NCBI GenBank assembly: GCA_018268375.1
Contig: JAFDWS010000006.1
Location: forward strand, 479,115 to 543,114
DNA from: Armatimonadota bacterium
GTDB taxonomy: Bacteria > Armatimonadota > Fimbriimonadia > Fimbriimonadales > Fimbriimonadaceae
DNA: 64,000 bases
Direction: 5' to 3'
The notes under the pieces are model-generated. The model saw only the letters and a list, made by a program, of their open reading frames with translations. It was not told where the DNA came from and ran no database searches. This document shows positions 8,538 through 16,259 of this stretch, in pieces. Positions within the stretch are counted from its first letter, which is position 1; each line of letters opens with the position of its first letter. The position numbers were made by a program, and so were the translations under genes.

Positions 8538-9458
8538 ATGGGCACCGTCGCATCGATTCAAAACCTCACGGTCCAATACGGCAACTTTGTCGCTTTGCGC
8601 GACTTCTCGGTCGAGATTCCCGAGGGGTGCGTCGGCTTGCTCGGGCCGAACGGGGCAGGCAAAACAACTCTCATCAAGACGCTTCTCGGGTTCGTCGACC
8701 CCGCCGCGGGCGGCGGAACCGTGCTGGGCCGCGAAATCGGAAAACACGACCTCCAGATCCGCCAAAACGTCGGCTACCTCCCGGAGCAGGACTGCCACAT
8801 ACCCGGCCTCAGCGCCGTCGAATATGTCGCGTATGCCGGCGAACTGGGCGGCTTGCCGACCAACCAGGCCCTGCGCCGTGCACACGAGGTTCTGGAGCAC
8901 TGTGGGCTCGGCGAGGCTCGATATCGACCGGTCGAGACCTATTCCACAGGCATGAAGCAGCGGATCAAGCTCGCCCAAGCCCTCGTTCATGGGCCCCAAC
9001 TGCTCCTGCTCGACGAACCCACGAACGGGCTTGACCCGCTCGGACGAGAAGAGATGATCAAGCTGGTCCGCTCGATTTCCCACGACAAAGGCGTGAACGT
9101 CCTCGTCAGTAGCCACCTTCTTCCGGACATCGAACGCACTTGTGACCAAGTCATCGTCCTCTTCAACGGCGAGCTGAGAGCTCAGGGGTTGATCGAGGAT
9201 CTGAAGCGAGTCGATGGCCACCCAATGGTCGTCGAGCTCCGTGAGCCGAACTCTGAGTTCGCTCGGTCGGCCGCTCAGGTGGGCCTGAACCTAATCGGCC
9301 CCCATGGCACAGGATTCCTGTTTGAAGGGCTCGATCGGCCAGAAGAGACGGCGACAGCCCTCTTCAAGGCAGCACGGCTCTCCGGCGCACAGATCCGGCG
9401 CCTTGATTTAGCTGAACGGTCCCTGGAGGACGCCTTCCTGGAGGCTGTCCATGCCTGA
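8538..9458 (+). CDS. ABC-2 type transporter ATP-binding protein (first pair)
   Basis: 306 residues from the ATG at 8538. A much longer in-frame extension back to 8142 only mirrors the preceding gene and is rejected. Walker A is GPNGAGKTT, the Q-loop region is YLPEQD, the signature is YSTGMKQR, Walker B with D-loop is LLLDEPTNGLD, and the switch His sits in SSHLL. The atypical STGMKQR signature and the C-terminal ~90-residue extension are typical of ABC-2 (CcmA-like) ATPases that pair with separate permeases. It overlaps the following permease by 8 bases and is clearly paralogous to the ATPase at 10407. Transported substrate unknown. Confidence 0.92.
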   Translation: MGTVASIQNLTVQYGNFVALRDFSVEIPEGCVGLLGPNGAGKTTLIKTLLGFVDPAAGGGTVLGREIGKHDLQIRQNVGYLPEQDCHIPGLSAVEYVAYAGELGGLPTNQALRRAHEVLEHCGLGEARYRPVETYSTGMKQRIKLAQALVHGPQLLLLDEPTNGLDPLGREEMIKLVRSISHDKGVNVLVSSHLLPDIERTCDQVIVLFNGELRAQGLIEDLKRVDGHPMVVELREPNSEFARSAAQVGLNLIGPHGTGFLFEGLDRPEETATALFKAARLSGAQIRRLDLAERSLEDAFLEAVHA

Positions 9459-10410
9459 GCCCATTGCTGATCTTTCCTACCGCGGCTACTCCGGCGAGCA
9501 TCTGAGCGAGAAGCGGCGGTGGCTCGTCGTTGCCAAGATGGCTTGGCGCAACGCGTTCAAGAAGCGCGCATTCTGGGTCTTTTCAGTCTTCGCTTGCTGG
9601 TACTACCTCGTGATGATCGCGTTCTTCTACGTGATCGAGCAGGTCGGGATCGCGCGAGGATCCGATGTGGTCACGCAATTGTTCGGGAGCATTTCTTGGA
9701 AGGACCAGTTCCTGACCGGCTTCACCTACTCCCAAATCGTTTGGCTTTCGCTCGGCCTGCTTGTTGGGGCAGGCAGCATTGCCAACGACAACGGCACGAA
9801 CGCCCTCCTGGTCTATTTGAGCAAGCCAGTGCGCAAGGTGGACTACCTTCTCGGCAAGTGGGCAGGACTCTTCCTTCCGCTCCTGGTTGGAATGGCCGTT
9901 CCGACGCTCTTCTTCTACTTGTACGGAGTGGTGAACTTCCGTGAGTACGGCTTCGTGTCTCAGGACTCGTACCTTCTCGTCAAGGTTCTGGCCATGATCC
10001 TCGGAGCTGCCTGCTTCCAGGCTTCGCTGATCCTCGGAGTGAGTTCCCTGTTCAATCAAGGCCGGATGGCGGGCGCCGCCTACGCCGCTTGCTTCTTCCT
10101 CCTCACCTTCTTTTCTAACCTGATGTGGATCGCCTTCCTGGTCGCCGAAGGCGGTCGCCGGGGGCACCGGAACGGCCCTTTGTCTGAAATTGCGAGCAGG
10201 CTGTACTACTTGTCGATCGACGGCCTGCAAATTGGATGGGCAAAGGTCGTGCTGGGAACGGACGGGTCGCCGCCCTTTGGCATGCCGAGCCGGACTCCAC
10301 AGATTCCAGCGCCGCCGCTGTTGTTGGCGCTCATCCCGATCCTGTTGGTTTCGGCGGGAGGCATGTTCCTCGCTTGGCGTCGGGTTCGGGCGGTGGAGGT
10401 CGTCAAGTGA
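9451..10410 (+). CDS. ABC-2 type transporter permease (first pair)
   Basis: 319 residues with about six hydrophobic segments: 40-60 after a basic stretch, 95-115, 135-165, 175-200, 205-230 and a final one near 285-305. This is the layout of ABC-2 permeases such as those of NatB or the gliding and copper-processing systems. The cytoplasmic N-terminus carries a WRNAFKKRAFW segment like many NosY-like proteins. It starts inside the end of its ATPase gene and its TGA overlaps the GTG start of the next ATPase. No substrate can be named. Confidence 0.85.
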   Translation: MPEPIADLSYRGYSGEHLSEKRRWLVVAKMAWRNAFKKRAFWVFSVFACWYYLVMIAFFYVIEQVGIARGSDVVTQLFGSISWKDQFLTGFTYSQIVWLSLGLLVGAGSIANDNGTNALLVYLSKPVRKVDYLLGKWAGLFLPLLVGMAVPTLFFYLYGVVNFREYGFVSQDSYLLVKVLAMILGAACFQASLILGVSSLFNQGRMAGAAYAACFFLLTFFSNLMWIAFLVAEGGRRGHRNGPLSEIASRLYYLSIDGLQIGWAKVVLGTDGSPPFGMPSRTPQIPAPPLLLALIPILLVSAGGMFLAWRRVRAVEVVK

Positions 10411-11324
10411 TCCAACTTCAAAATGCCAGCCGCTGGTACGGCCAGATCATTGGCGTCAACGATGTCACGTGCTCGATCGGGCCCGGTGTCACCGCCCTGT
10501 TGGGTCAGAACGGGGCGGGCAAAAGCACGCTCATGAGGCTCGTCACGGGCCAGCTTCGACCAACGACCGGCAGCGTCAAGGTACACGGCATCGACCCCTT
10601 TGCCAACCCCGAGGTCTATCGAAGGCTTGGTTACTGCCCGGACATGGACAGCTTCCCCGAGCACCTTACGGGCCGGGAGTTCGTCCACCGTATGGCGCGG
10701 CTTTGCGGCTTCGAGAACCAAGCTGCCCATAGGCGGGCAGACGAAGTCATCGAGCTAGTCGGAATGGAGGACCGGTGCGACAAGAAGCTGCGGGGATTCA
10801 GCAAGGGCATGCGCCAAAGGATCAAGCTGGCCCAAGCCATCGTTCATGACCCTGACATCCTACTTCTTGACGAACCGCTCAATGGACTCGATCCGATGGG
10901 CCGCAGGCAATTCATGGACGTCCTCGACCATCTTGCGGAGGCCGGCAAATCCATAATCGTCAGTTCCCATGTGCTCTTCGAAGTTGAGCAGATGACTCGT
11001 TCGATCATCCTTCTTCACCATGGAAGGCTCCTCGCAAGTGGCGACCTCTCCACAATTCGCGACCTGATCGACCAGCATCCCCACCGAATCAGACTGCGCA
11101 CCCCAGACCCTCGACTGCTCGCCGCGTTCCTCGTCTCGCTCCCGTTCGTCCTCAGCGTTCAAATCGACCCAGACGAAAGGGGTCTTGAGGTCCAAACCCG
11201 CGAACCCGACAAGTTTTATGCTGAGCTGCCCCGTCTTGCACTCGACGAGTCGTTGCCGATCACAAGCCTTGAGAGCCCTGACAACAACTTGGAAGCGGTC
11301 TTCCAGTACCTGGTGGTGGCATGA
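10407..11324 (+). CDS. ABC-2 type transporter ATP-binding protein (second pair)
   Basis: 305 residues from the GTG at 10407, which overlaps the preceding permease stop as GTGA. Upstream in-frame codons only shadow the permease gene. Walker A is GQNGAGKST, the signature GFSKGMRQR, Walker B/D-loop LLLDEPLNGLD and the switch His lies in SSHVL. Both ATPases share the phrase RIKLAQA(L/I)VH after the signature, so the two ATPase-permease pairs probably arose by tandem duplication. The C-terminal third is an ABC-2-type extension that may contact the permease. Confidence 0.92.
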   Translation: MIQLQNASRWYGQIIGVNDVTCSIGPGVTALLGQNGAGKSTLMRLVTGQLRPTTGSVKVHGIDPFANPEVYRRLGYCPDMDSFPEHLTGREFVHRMARLCGFENQAAHRRADEVIELVGMEDRCDKKLRGFSKGMRQRIKLAQAIVHDPDILLLDEPLNGLDPMGRRQFMDVLDHLAEAGKSIIVSSHVLFEVEQMTRSIILLHHGRLLASGDLSTIRDLIDQHPHRIRLRTPDPRLLAAFLVSLPFVLSVQIDPDERGLEVQTREPDKFYAELPRLALDESLPITSLESPDNNLEAVFQYLVVA

Positions 11325-12091
11325 CCCGTTACGTCTTCCAGACAGCCCTTCGCGACATGGTGCGGCCTCAACGGGTCGCTGCATGGGCGGCGGTGACGGG
11401 GATCGTGTTCCTGATCTCAAGGGTTTGGGCGATGCTCGCAGCGGACCTCGGCGCAGCCGAGAGCTTTGGCCGGGTGGAGCAGGTGGTCGTCCTCCGGGTC
11501 ATTGCTTTGGCGGCAGCAGTCTTCGGAACAATGGTGGTCAGCCAAGAGGTCGAGCAGAAGACGATCGTGTACCTCATCACTCGTCCGGTGCCAAGGTGGA
11601 GCCTTGCTCTCGGCCGGATGCTGGCGGCCACCGTCGTAGGCGGTGTTGTCGCGATCGCAGCCGAGTTCGCCGCGAGCCTCGCCGTGGTGGGGCCAGCCAA
11701 CGTCGTGGATCCTCGGTTCTGGCAGGATCTGCTCGTCCTGTTCGTCGGCGTGGCCGCCTACACTGGCTTCTTCGTGTTCCTCAGCCTAGTCGTAGCGCGG
11801 TCGCTCGTGCTCTCGTTGCTCTTCGCCTTCGGCTGGGAAACGTTCGTGCCGAACATGCCGGGCGACATGTATTACGTCTCGATCCTGACGTACCTCCGGT
11901 CTGCGACTCCTCACGCCGTGGTCGCTGGCAGCCCGAGTTTGGGGGACTTCTTGACCGGAGCCAGTTCGCCCAAGTCAGTCGCGGCGCCGGCCGCCTGGAT
12001 CGCTCTCTTAGTCCTCGTCATCGGGTTGTGGTGGCTTTGCCTGTGGTGGTTTGGACGATTTGAGTACTCGCCGCGGGAAGAGGCCGCGTAA
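11321..12091 (+). CDS. ABC-2 type transporter permease (second pair)
   Basis: 256 residues with roughly six hydrophobic segments (about 20-42, 60-80, 105-130, 140-165, 170-190 and 225-247). The QEVEQKTIVYLITRPVPR segment is the cytoplasmic motif commonly seen in ABC-2 permeases between the second and third segments. Its ATG overlaps the preceding ATPase stop as ATGA. It ends the rightward run that starts at 2507. The Y-family polymerase gene converges on it, leaving only 9 bases between stops, so any terminator would have to lie inside coding sequence. Confidence 0.85.
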   Translation: MTRYVFQTALRDMVRPQRVAAWAAVTGIVFLISRVWAMLAADLGAAESFGRVEQVVVLRVIALAAAVFGTMVVSQEVEQKTIVYLITRPVPRWSLALGRMLAATVVGGVVAIAAEFAASLAVVGPANVVDPRFWQDLLVLFVGVAAYTGFFVFLSLVVARSLVLSLLFAFGWETFVPNMPGDMYYVSILTYLRSATPHAVVAGSPSLGDFLTGASSPKSVAAPAAWIALLVLVIGLWWLCLWWFGRFEYSPREEAA

Positions 12092-12100
12092 GGGCTCAAT

Positions 12101-13396
12101 TTACTCGGCTGCCCCGCCTCGGAACGTATCGGGCCACTCGTTGTCGCCCTTTCCTTCGCTAAACAGCCAGGTCTTGTTGAAGGCGATCTTCTCTCCAGCC
12201 TTGTCCTTCGTTTTGTCGAGCGACGCCAGGAAAATGGAGTTCTTCCCGAATTTCTGATTCATGAGGTCGACAGCCTGGCTCAGTCGGGCCCGGCCAACGG
12301 TGTCGTCAAAGAGGCTCGGCGTGACTTCCTCTGGTTGCAACAAGCCGCTGAAGACAACACCGACGCTGAGCGGGTCGCGATAGTCGCGCCGCTCCCACAT
12401 CTCAAGGACCCGCTCTGTCACCGTCATGCTGTCTTGGGTCGGCGGAAGCGAACAGTGCGCGTGCCATTCTTGCCGTCCCGAAACGCGGATGCCCATATGG
12501 GTGGCCCACAGGCCTTTTGACCGAAGCCTCGCGGCTGCCTTGTGCGCGAGGCGAAGAAGGACGTCTCGACAACCTTTGTCGTTCCTGAGGGCGGGAGGGA
12601 GGACGTGCGAGTGTGAAAGAGTCTTGCCCTCCTCGATGTCGTAATTGACGTCGTAACCGCGCAGCATCGACCACCATCGCTCACCGTGATAGCCGCCAAA
12701 AGCGACCTTCAACTCCTTTGCGCTCCTTGCGATGAGGTCGTCACTGCAGAAGATCCCTCGGGCCTTGAGGCGCGCCTCCATGCGGCGGTTGATGCCAGGA
12801 AAGTCCGTCAGCTTGAGTCCTTGTAACCGACCGGGGAGTTCCTCGCCCTGGAGCACGACTAAGCCGTCCGGCTTCTGCATCTCAGTCGCAAGCTTGGCAA
12901 GGAACGAGTTGGGGGCAATGCCGATGCTGCACGTCATGGACTCTGCGACCTGCTCACGGATGGCCTTCTTCAGTTTCACCGCCAGCTCCCGCGCCATGGC
13001 AGGCTGCCGCTCGAGTCCAAGCAGTCGAAAGCGCATCTCGTCGATGCTGCAAACCCGGTCTACGGGGAGGATGCTCTCGGCCACCTCGATCACCCGGCGA
13101 TGATAGTGAACGTAGAGCGGAGGACGGCCCTCGACCAGGATGAGGTCAGGGCACCTACGCTTGGCTTCGTCCACCCTCATGACCGTCTTCACCCCGAAGC
13201 GCTTGGCCTCGTAGCTCGCCGCTATGACGAAGGTCGTGTCCGCCATGAGGGGCACCACCGCAACCGGCTTGCCCCGCAATTCGGGGCGCTCCGCCTGCTC
13301 GACGCTGGCGAAGTAGGAGTTGAGGTCCAAGAACAAGACCCTCAACGGCCGCAGGTCGCGGGCTTCGTCCGGCAGCGCCTCCGTTTGGGTGGACAC
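12101..13396 (-). CDS. Y-family DNA polymerase, DinB/Pol IV-like
   Basis: 431 residues. Error-prone translesion polymerases of this family carry catalytic acids that are visible here: D24 in FLDLNSYF and D119/E120 in CSIDEM. F29 occupies the steric-gate position that excludes ribonucleotides. The thumb and little-finger regions follow (DFPGINRRMEARL helix-hairpin-helix, then the palm-distal domain). Compared with E. coli DinB (351 residues) it is longer, with a ~17-residue N-terminal extension and a longer C-terminus without an obvious clamp-binding QxxLF motif. No SOS box could be confirmed upstream. An ATG at 13396 is used. It may be a UmuC-like rather than strict DinB member. Confidence 0.88.
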   Translation of the reverse strand: MSTQTEALPDEARDLRPLRVLFLDLNSYFASVEQAERPELRGKPVAVVPLMADTTFVIAASYEAKRFGVKTVMRVDEAKRRCPDLILVEGRPPLYVHYHRRVIEVAESILPVDRVCSIDEMRFRLLGLERQPAMARELAVKLKKAIREQVAESMTCSIGIAPNSFLAKLATEMQKPDGLVVLQGEELPGRLQGLKLTDFPGINRRMEARLKARGIFCSDDLIARSAKELKVAFGGYHGERWWSMLRGYDVNYDIEEGKTLSHSHVLPPALRNDKGCRDVLLRLAHKAAARLRSKGLWATHMGIRVSGRQEWHAHCSLPPTQDSMTVTERVLEMWERRDYRDPLSVGVVFSGLLQPEEVTPSLFDDTVGRARLSQAVDLMNQKFGKNSIFLASLDKTKDKAGEKIAFNKTWLFSEGKGDNEWPDTFRGGAAE

Positions 13397-13430
13397 GTGT
13401 CTATTATACTGCGAAGGCGCCGTGACGAAG

Positions 13431-14084
13431 TTAAGCTCGTTGCCGACGGCGACGGATGCCAGCGCAGCCTATGATGGCAAGAATCGACAGTGTGCAGGGC
13501 TCGGGAACTATTGTCAACACCCTGACCTGATCGCCGGGAGAACCGGCCGACAGCGCGAACTGGATGGTGTTCGATCCGACGATCACGCTGTCAATGTTGA
13601 TGCCCAGCTCAAGTCCACGGGCAGCAAAGTGGCCGGTGGGGATGTTCCCAGACGGCACGCTCGCCGGAATCAAGAAGTCCGAGGCCACAAATGGGTCGGT
13701 CGGAGCACCGTCGTCGACGATGACGCCGATGATGGTTCCGTCGAACTGGAAGCCGGCGGTCGTGCTCCCGCCGGCGGCCGGATCAAAGTAAAAGGCGTGG
13801 CTGTTCACGACCGTTCCAGCTGCGACGATCCCAGGCGTCAGCGAGCCAGGCGAATTGTAAGTTCCTGGCCCCGTGATGTCCACGGCCACGTTGGACGCCA
13901 GGGTGACGGACTGCTGCTCGTCCCAACCGTGGATCACAAGGGTGTGATCTCCGAAGAAGTCCGGCGTATAGCCGACTCCCGGGCCGGCAGTCAGGATGTC
14001 GCCGGAGCCGCCGACGTTGATGATCGAAGCCGATGAAAGTGCTGTCGTGAGGACGAGTCCGGCGAGAATGTTAAGGGACTTCAC
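13431..14084 (-). CDS. PEP-CTERM sorting-domain exported protein
   Basis: 217 residues. The N-terminus has a signal peptide (MKSLNILAGLVLTTALSSAS). The C-terminus ends in VPEPCTLSILAIIGCAGIRRRRQ, that is a Pro-Glu-Pro motif, a short hydrophobic helix and an Arg cluster, which is the PEP-CTERM tripartite signal recognised by exosortase. The middle is a Gly/Thr/Val-rich beta-sandwich-like region with no recognised enzymatic motif. No exosortase gene lies in the window. It sits between the polymerase gene (downstream, same strand, 34 bases away) and the divergent TPR gene, with 90 bases between starts. Confidence 0.85.
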   Translation of the reverse strand: MKSLNILAGLVLTTALSSASIINVGGSGDILTAGPGVGYTPDFFGDHTLVIHGWDEQQSVTLASNVAVDITGPGTYNSPGSLTPGIVAAGTVVNSHAFYFDPAAGGSTTAGFQFDGTIIGVIVDDGAPTDPFVASDFLIPASVPSGNIPTGHFAARGLELGINIDSVIVGSNTIQFALSAGSPGDQVRVLTIVPEPCTLSILAIIGCAGIRRRRQRA

Positions 14085-14174
14085 AAAGAGACATTGAAGC
14101 TAAGGGGCACAAATGTGACCTAACAAGATGGGGTCCGTCAGCGGTCGAACCCTGCCGGTACACTCGCCGCACAC

Positions 14175-16142
14175 ATGCAGATCGCCGTGCTCCCCTTGAA
14201 CGCGGGCCCGGACACCCGTCCAGCCCTGGCCCGACAGCTCTCCAACTTTGCTTGTGAGATCGCACGGAACGTGACGGGCAAGGAAGTCCACGCCGTGAAC
14301 TATATGGCGCAGTACCCCGACGACAGCGGGGCCACTCGCTTTGCGATGGTCAATCCGAACGAAGCGTTGAACGAGCACGAGATCATTCAGCAGTTCTTCT
14401 CCCAAGCCCAAATGGAGCGGTTGGTCGATGGCCTCCTGACCGAGCGTCAGGGCGGCGGCGGGAACGTCACCCTGAGGGTTTTCAAGCAAGGCGTCAACGA
14501 GCCCGAGGCTTCAGAGGACTTCACCTACCTCCCCGGTGGCATCTTCACCCCTGTTCGTGGTTTTGTGACCATGCTCGTCAAGCAGATCGATGGCGTGATG
14601 CCAGCGGAGATGGAGGACGATGTCAATCTCTTCGGCACCAGCAACCCAGAGGCTTTCGAGCAGTTCTTGATCGGTTTTGACGCCGTGCAGTACATCGAGA
14701 AGGCTCAGGGCATGGTCGCTCTCGAATTCGAACCTGGGCTCGCAATCGAGGCTCTTCAGAAAGCCTTGGCGCTTGACTCGGGGTGGGAGGCGCCGTTCGT
14801 CGCACTGTTGAACCTGACACGGCTTTGCACCCAATACCGCATCGGCAACCCGGAGACCCTCGAGAAGACGATCAAAGACCTGACCGAGTCAGAGCCCGAC
14901 GACCCCCGAGGCTGGTTCGCCCTGGGCGACTTCTACGGAGTGGTCGGGAACGCCCAAGGCGCCGCCGACAACATGGAGAAAGCGATCGTCAAGCTCCAGA
15001 TGAGGGCCGCGAAACTCCACAAGGATGCCGAGGAGGCCCGTAAGGCGGGCGATACGGCCGGTGCGGAGTCCCTCGAATCCGAGGCGCAGCGGACGGCCAA
15101 CGACGAGGCTCCGATCTTGTCTCGGCTCGGAATGGCCCAAATGAACATGGGCATGCCTGCCAATGCCGAACGGAACTTCAAGCGGGCGGTCGAGTTGGAA
15201 GGGCCGGACAAGCCCTCCCTCGGACTGCTGTCCCAGGTTTTGGCGCAGACCGGTCGCTCCCATGAGATCCCCCCGCTCTGGAAGTCTGTCGTCGACTCAA
15301 GCCCACAGAATCCACAAGCCTGGGTCAACTACGCGATGTCGCTCTTGCAGTCGGGCAAGGACGACGAAGGCGTCCAGGCCTTTGAGAGCGCGTTGACGAC
15401 ACTTGAAGAGCCGACCTTCGCCAAGAGGTTTTACGCCGCCTATCTCGCCCAGAAGGGAGACCTCGACCGGGCAATGGACCTCTACGAAGACGTGCTTGAA
15501 GTGGCGCCGACCGAGGTGCCGGTCCTTTGGGAGTACGCCCAGACCCTGACTGCTGCGAAGCGAGCGTTCGAAGCGCCCAAGCCACTGCGAGAGATGCTCA
15601 ATCAAAACCCTGAGCCGAACCTACGGGCCAATGCGCAGGCGATGCTTCTCAAGATCGAGCAACCCAAGCGTGTTGAAGGTGTCGACAATGCAGCAAAGAA
15701 GCTGGCGGAAGGGGACGCAGAAGGCGCCCTTAAGGAGCTCAAGCCGCTGAAGAACTGGCTCGGCGACTACTGGGAGCTTTGGATGCACCTGGCCGACGCC
15801 CACAACAGGCTTGGCGAGTATAAGGAGGCCGAAGAGGCTTGCGCCCAGCTCTTGAACATGTTCCCAGGTTGCGAACCTGCCTATGCCTTGCTTGCTGCAT
15901 CCCTCCACGGCCAAGATCGCGACGAGGACGCCTACAACTTCTTGCGCAACGCGATGATGAACATGCAAGGGTCGCTCACCGTCGGCTTGAACCTGGCCCA
16001 AGCGTGCAAGTGGTCGGGTCGCGATGACGAAGCCCGCGATCTCATTCGTCAAATGCGAGAGGCGACGGGCAACAACCCCGAGATCGGGGAGATCCTCGAC
16101 CAGATCGAGCATGGCGACGGGCCGCGAATCGAGCTGGCCTAA
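14175..16142 (+). CDS. Tetratricopeptide-repeat protein
   Basis: 655 residues, no signal peptide, acidic overall. Residues ~1-170 form a distinct N-terminal domain with the phrase MQIAVLPLNAGPDTRPALARQ. From ~175 to the end the protein is built of helical pairs with TPR spacing, for example the DPRGWFALGDFYGVVGNAQGA, EAPILSRLGMAQMNMGMPANA and GDYWELWMHLADAHNRLGEY segments, each followed by A-x-x-x-(F/Y)-x-x-A. A charged Lys/Glu/Ala helix near 275-310 interrupts the repeats. TPR arrays mediate protein-protein contacts; nothing points to a specific partner. It stands alone between the PEP-CTERM and exporter genes. Confidence 0.85.
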   Translation: MQIAVLPLNAGPDTRPALARQLSNFACEIARNVTGKEVHAVNYMAQYPDDSGATRFAMVNPNEALNEHEIIQQFFSQAQMERLVDGLLTERQGGGGNVTLRVFKQGVNEPEASEDFTYLPGGIFTPVRGFVTMLVKQIDGVMPAEMEDDVNLFGTSNPEAFEQFLIGFDAVQYIEKAQGMVALEFEPGLAIEALQKALALDSGWEAPFVALLNLTRLCTQYRIGNPETLEKTIKDLTESEPDDPRGWFALGDFYGVVGNAQGAADNMEKAIVKLQMRAAKLHKDAEEARKAGDTAGAESLESEAQRTANDEAPILSRLGMAQMNMGMPANAERNFKRAVELEGPDKPSLGLLSQVLAQTGRSHEIPPLWKSVVDSSPQNPQAWVNYAMSLLQSGKDDEGVQAFESALTTLEEPTFAKRFYAAYLAQKGDLDRAMDLYEDVLEVAPTEVPVLWEYAQTLTAAKRAFEAPKPLREMLNQNPEPNLRANAQAMLLKIEQPKRVEGVDNAAKKLAEGDAEGALKELKPLKNWLGDYWELWMHLADAHNRLGEYKEAEEACAQLLNMFPGCEPAYALLAASLHGQDRDEDAYNFLRNAMMNMQGSLTVGLNLAQACKWSGRDDEARDLIRQMREATGNNPEIGEILDQIEHGDGPRIELA

Positions 16143-16259
16143 GGCAAGCACTGCAAGGGCCGCTTTGTCGTCAATCCGGCCTTCAAAGGTAGTTTGTGCC
16201 GCCCTAAGCAGCGTGGCCCGAGGTCGACGATCGACGGGCGCGTAAAATCGGCAGGCCGC

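Noticed and set aside
12101-13396. SOS box before the Y-family polymerase
   Set aside because: No convincing LexA-type palindrome was found in the 34 bases up to the neighbouring gene, so no SOS control is claimed.
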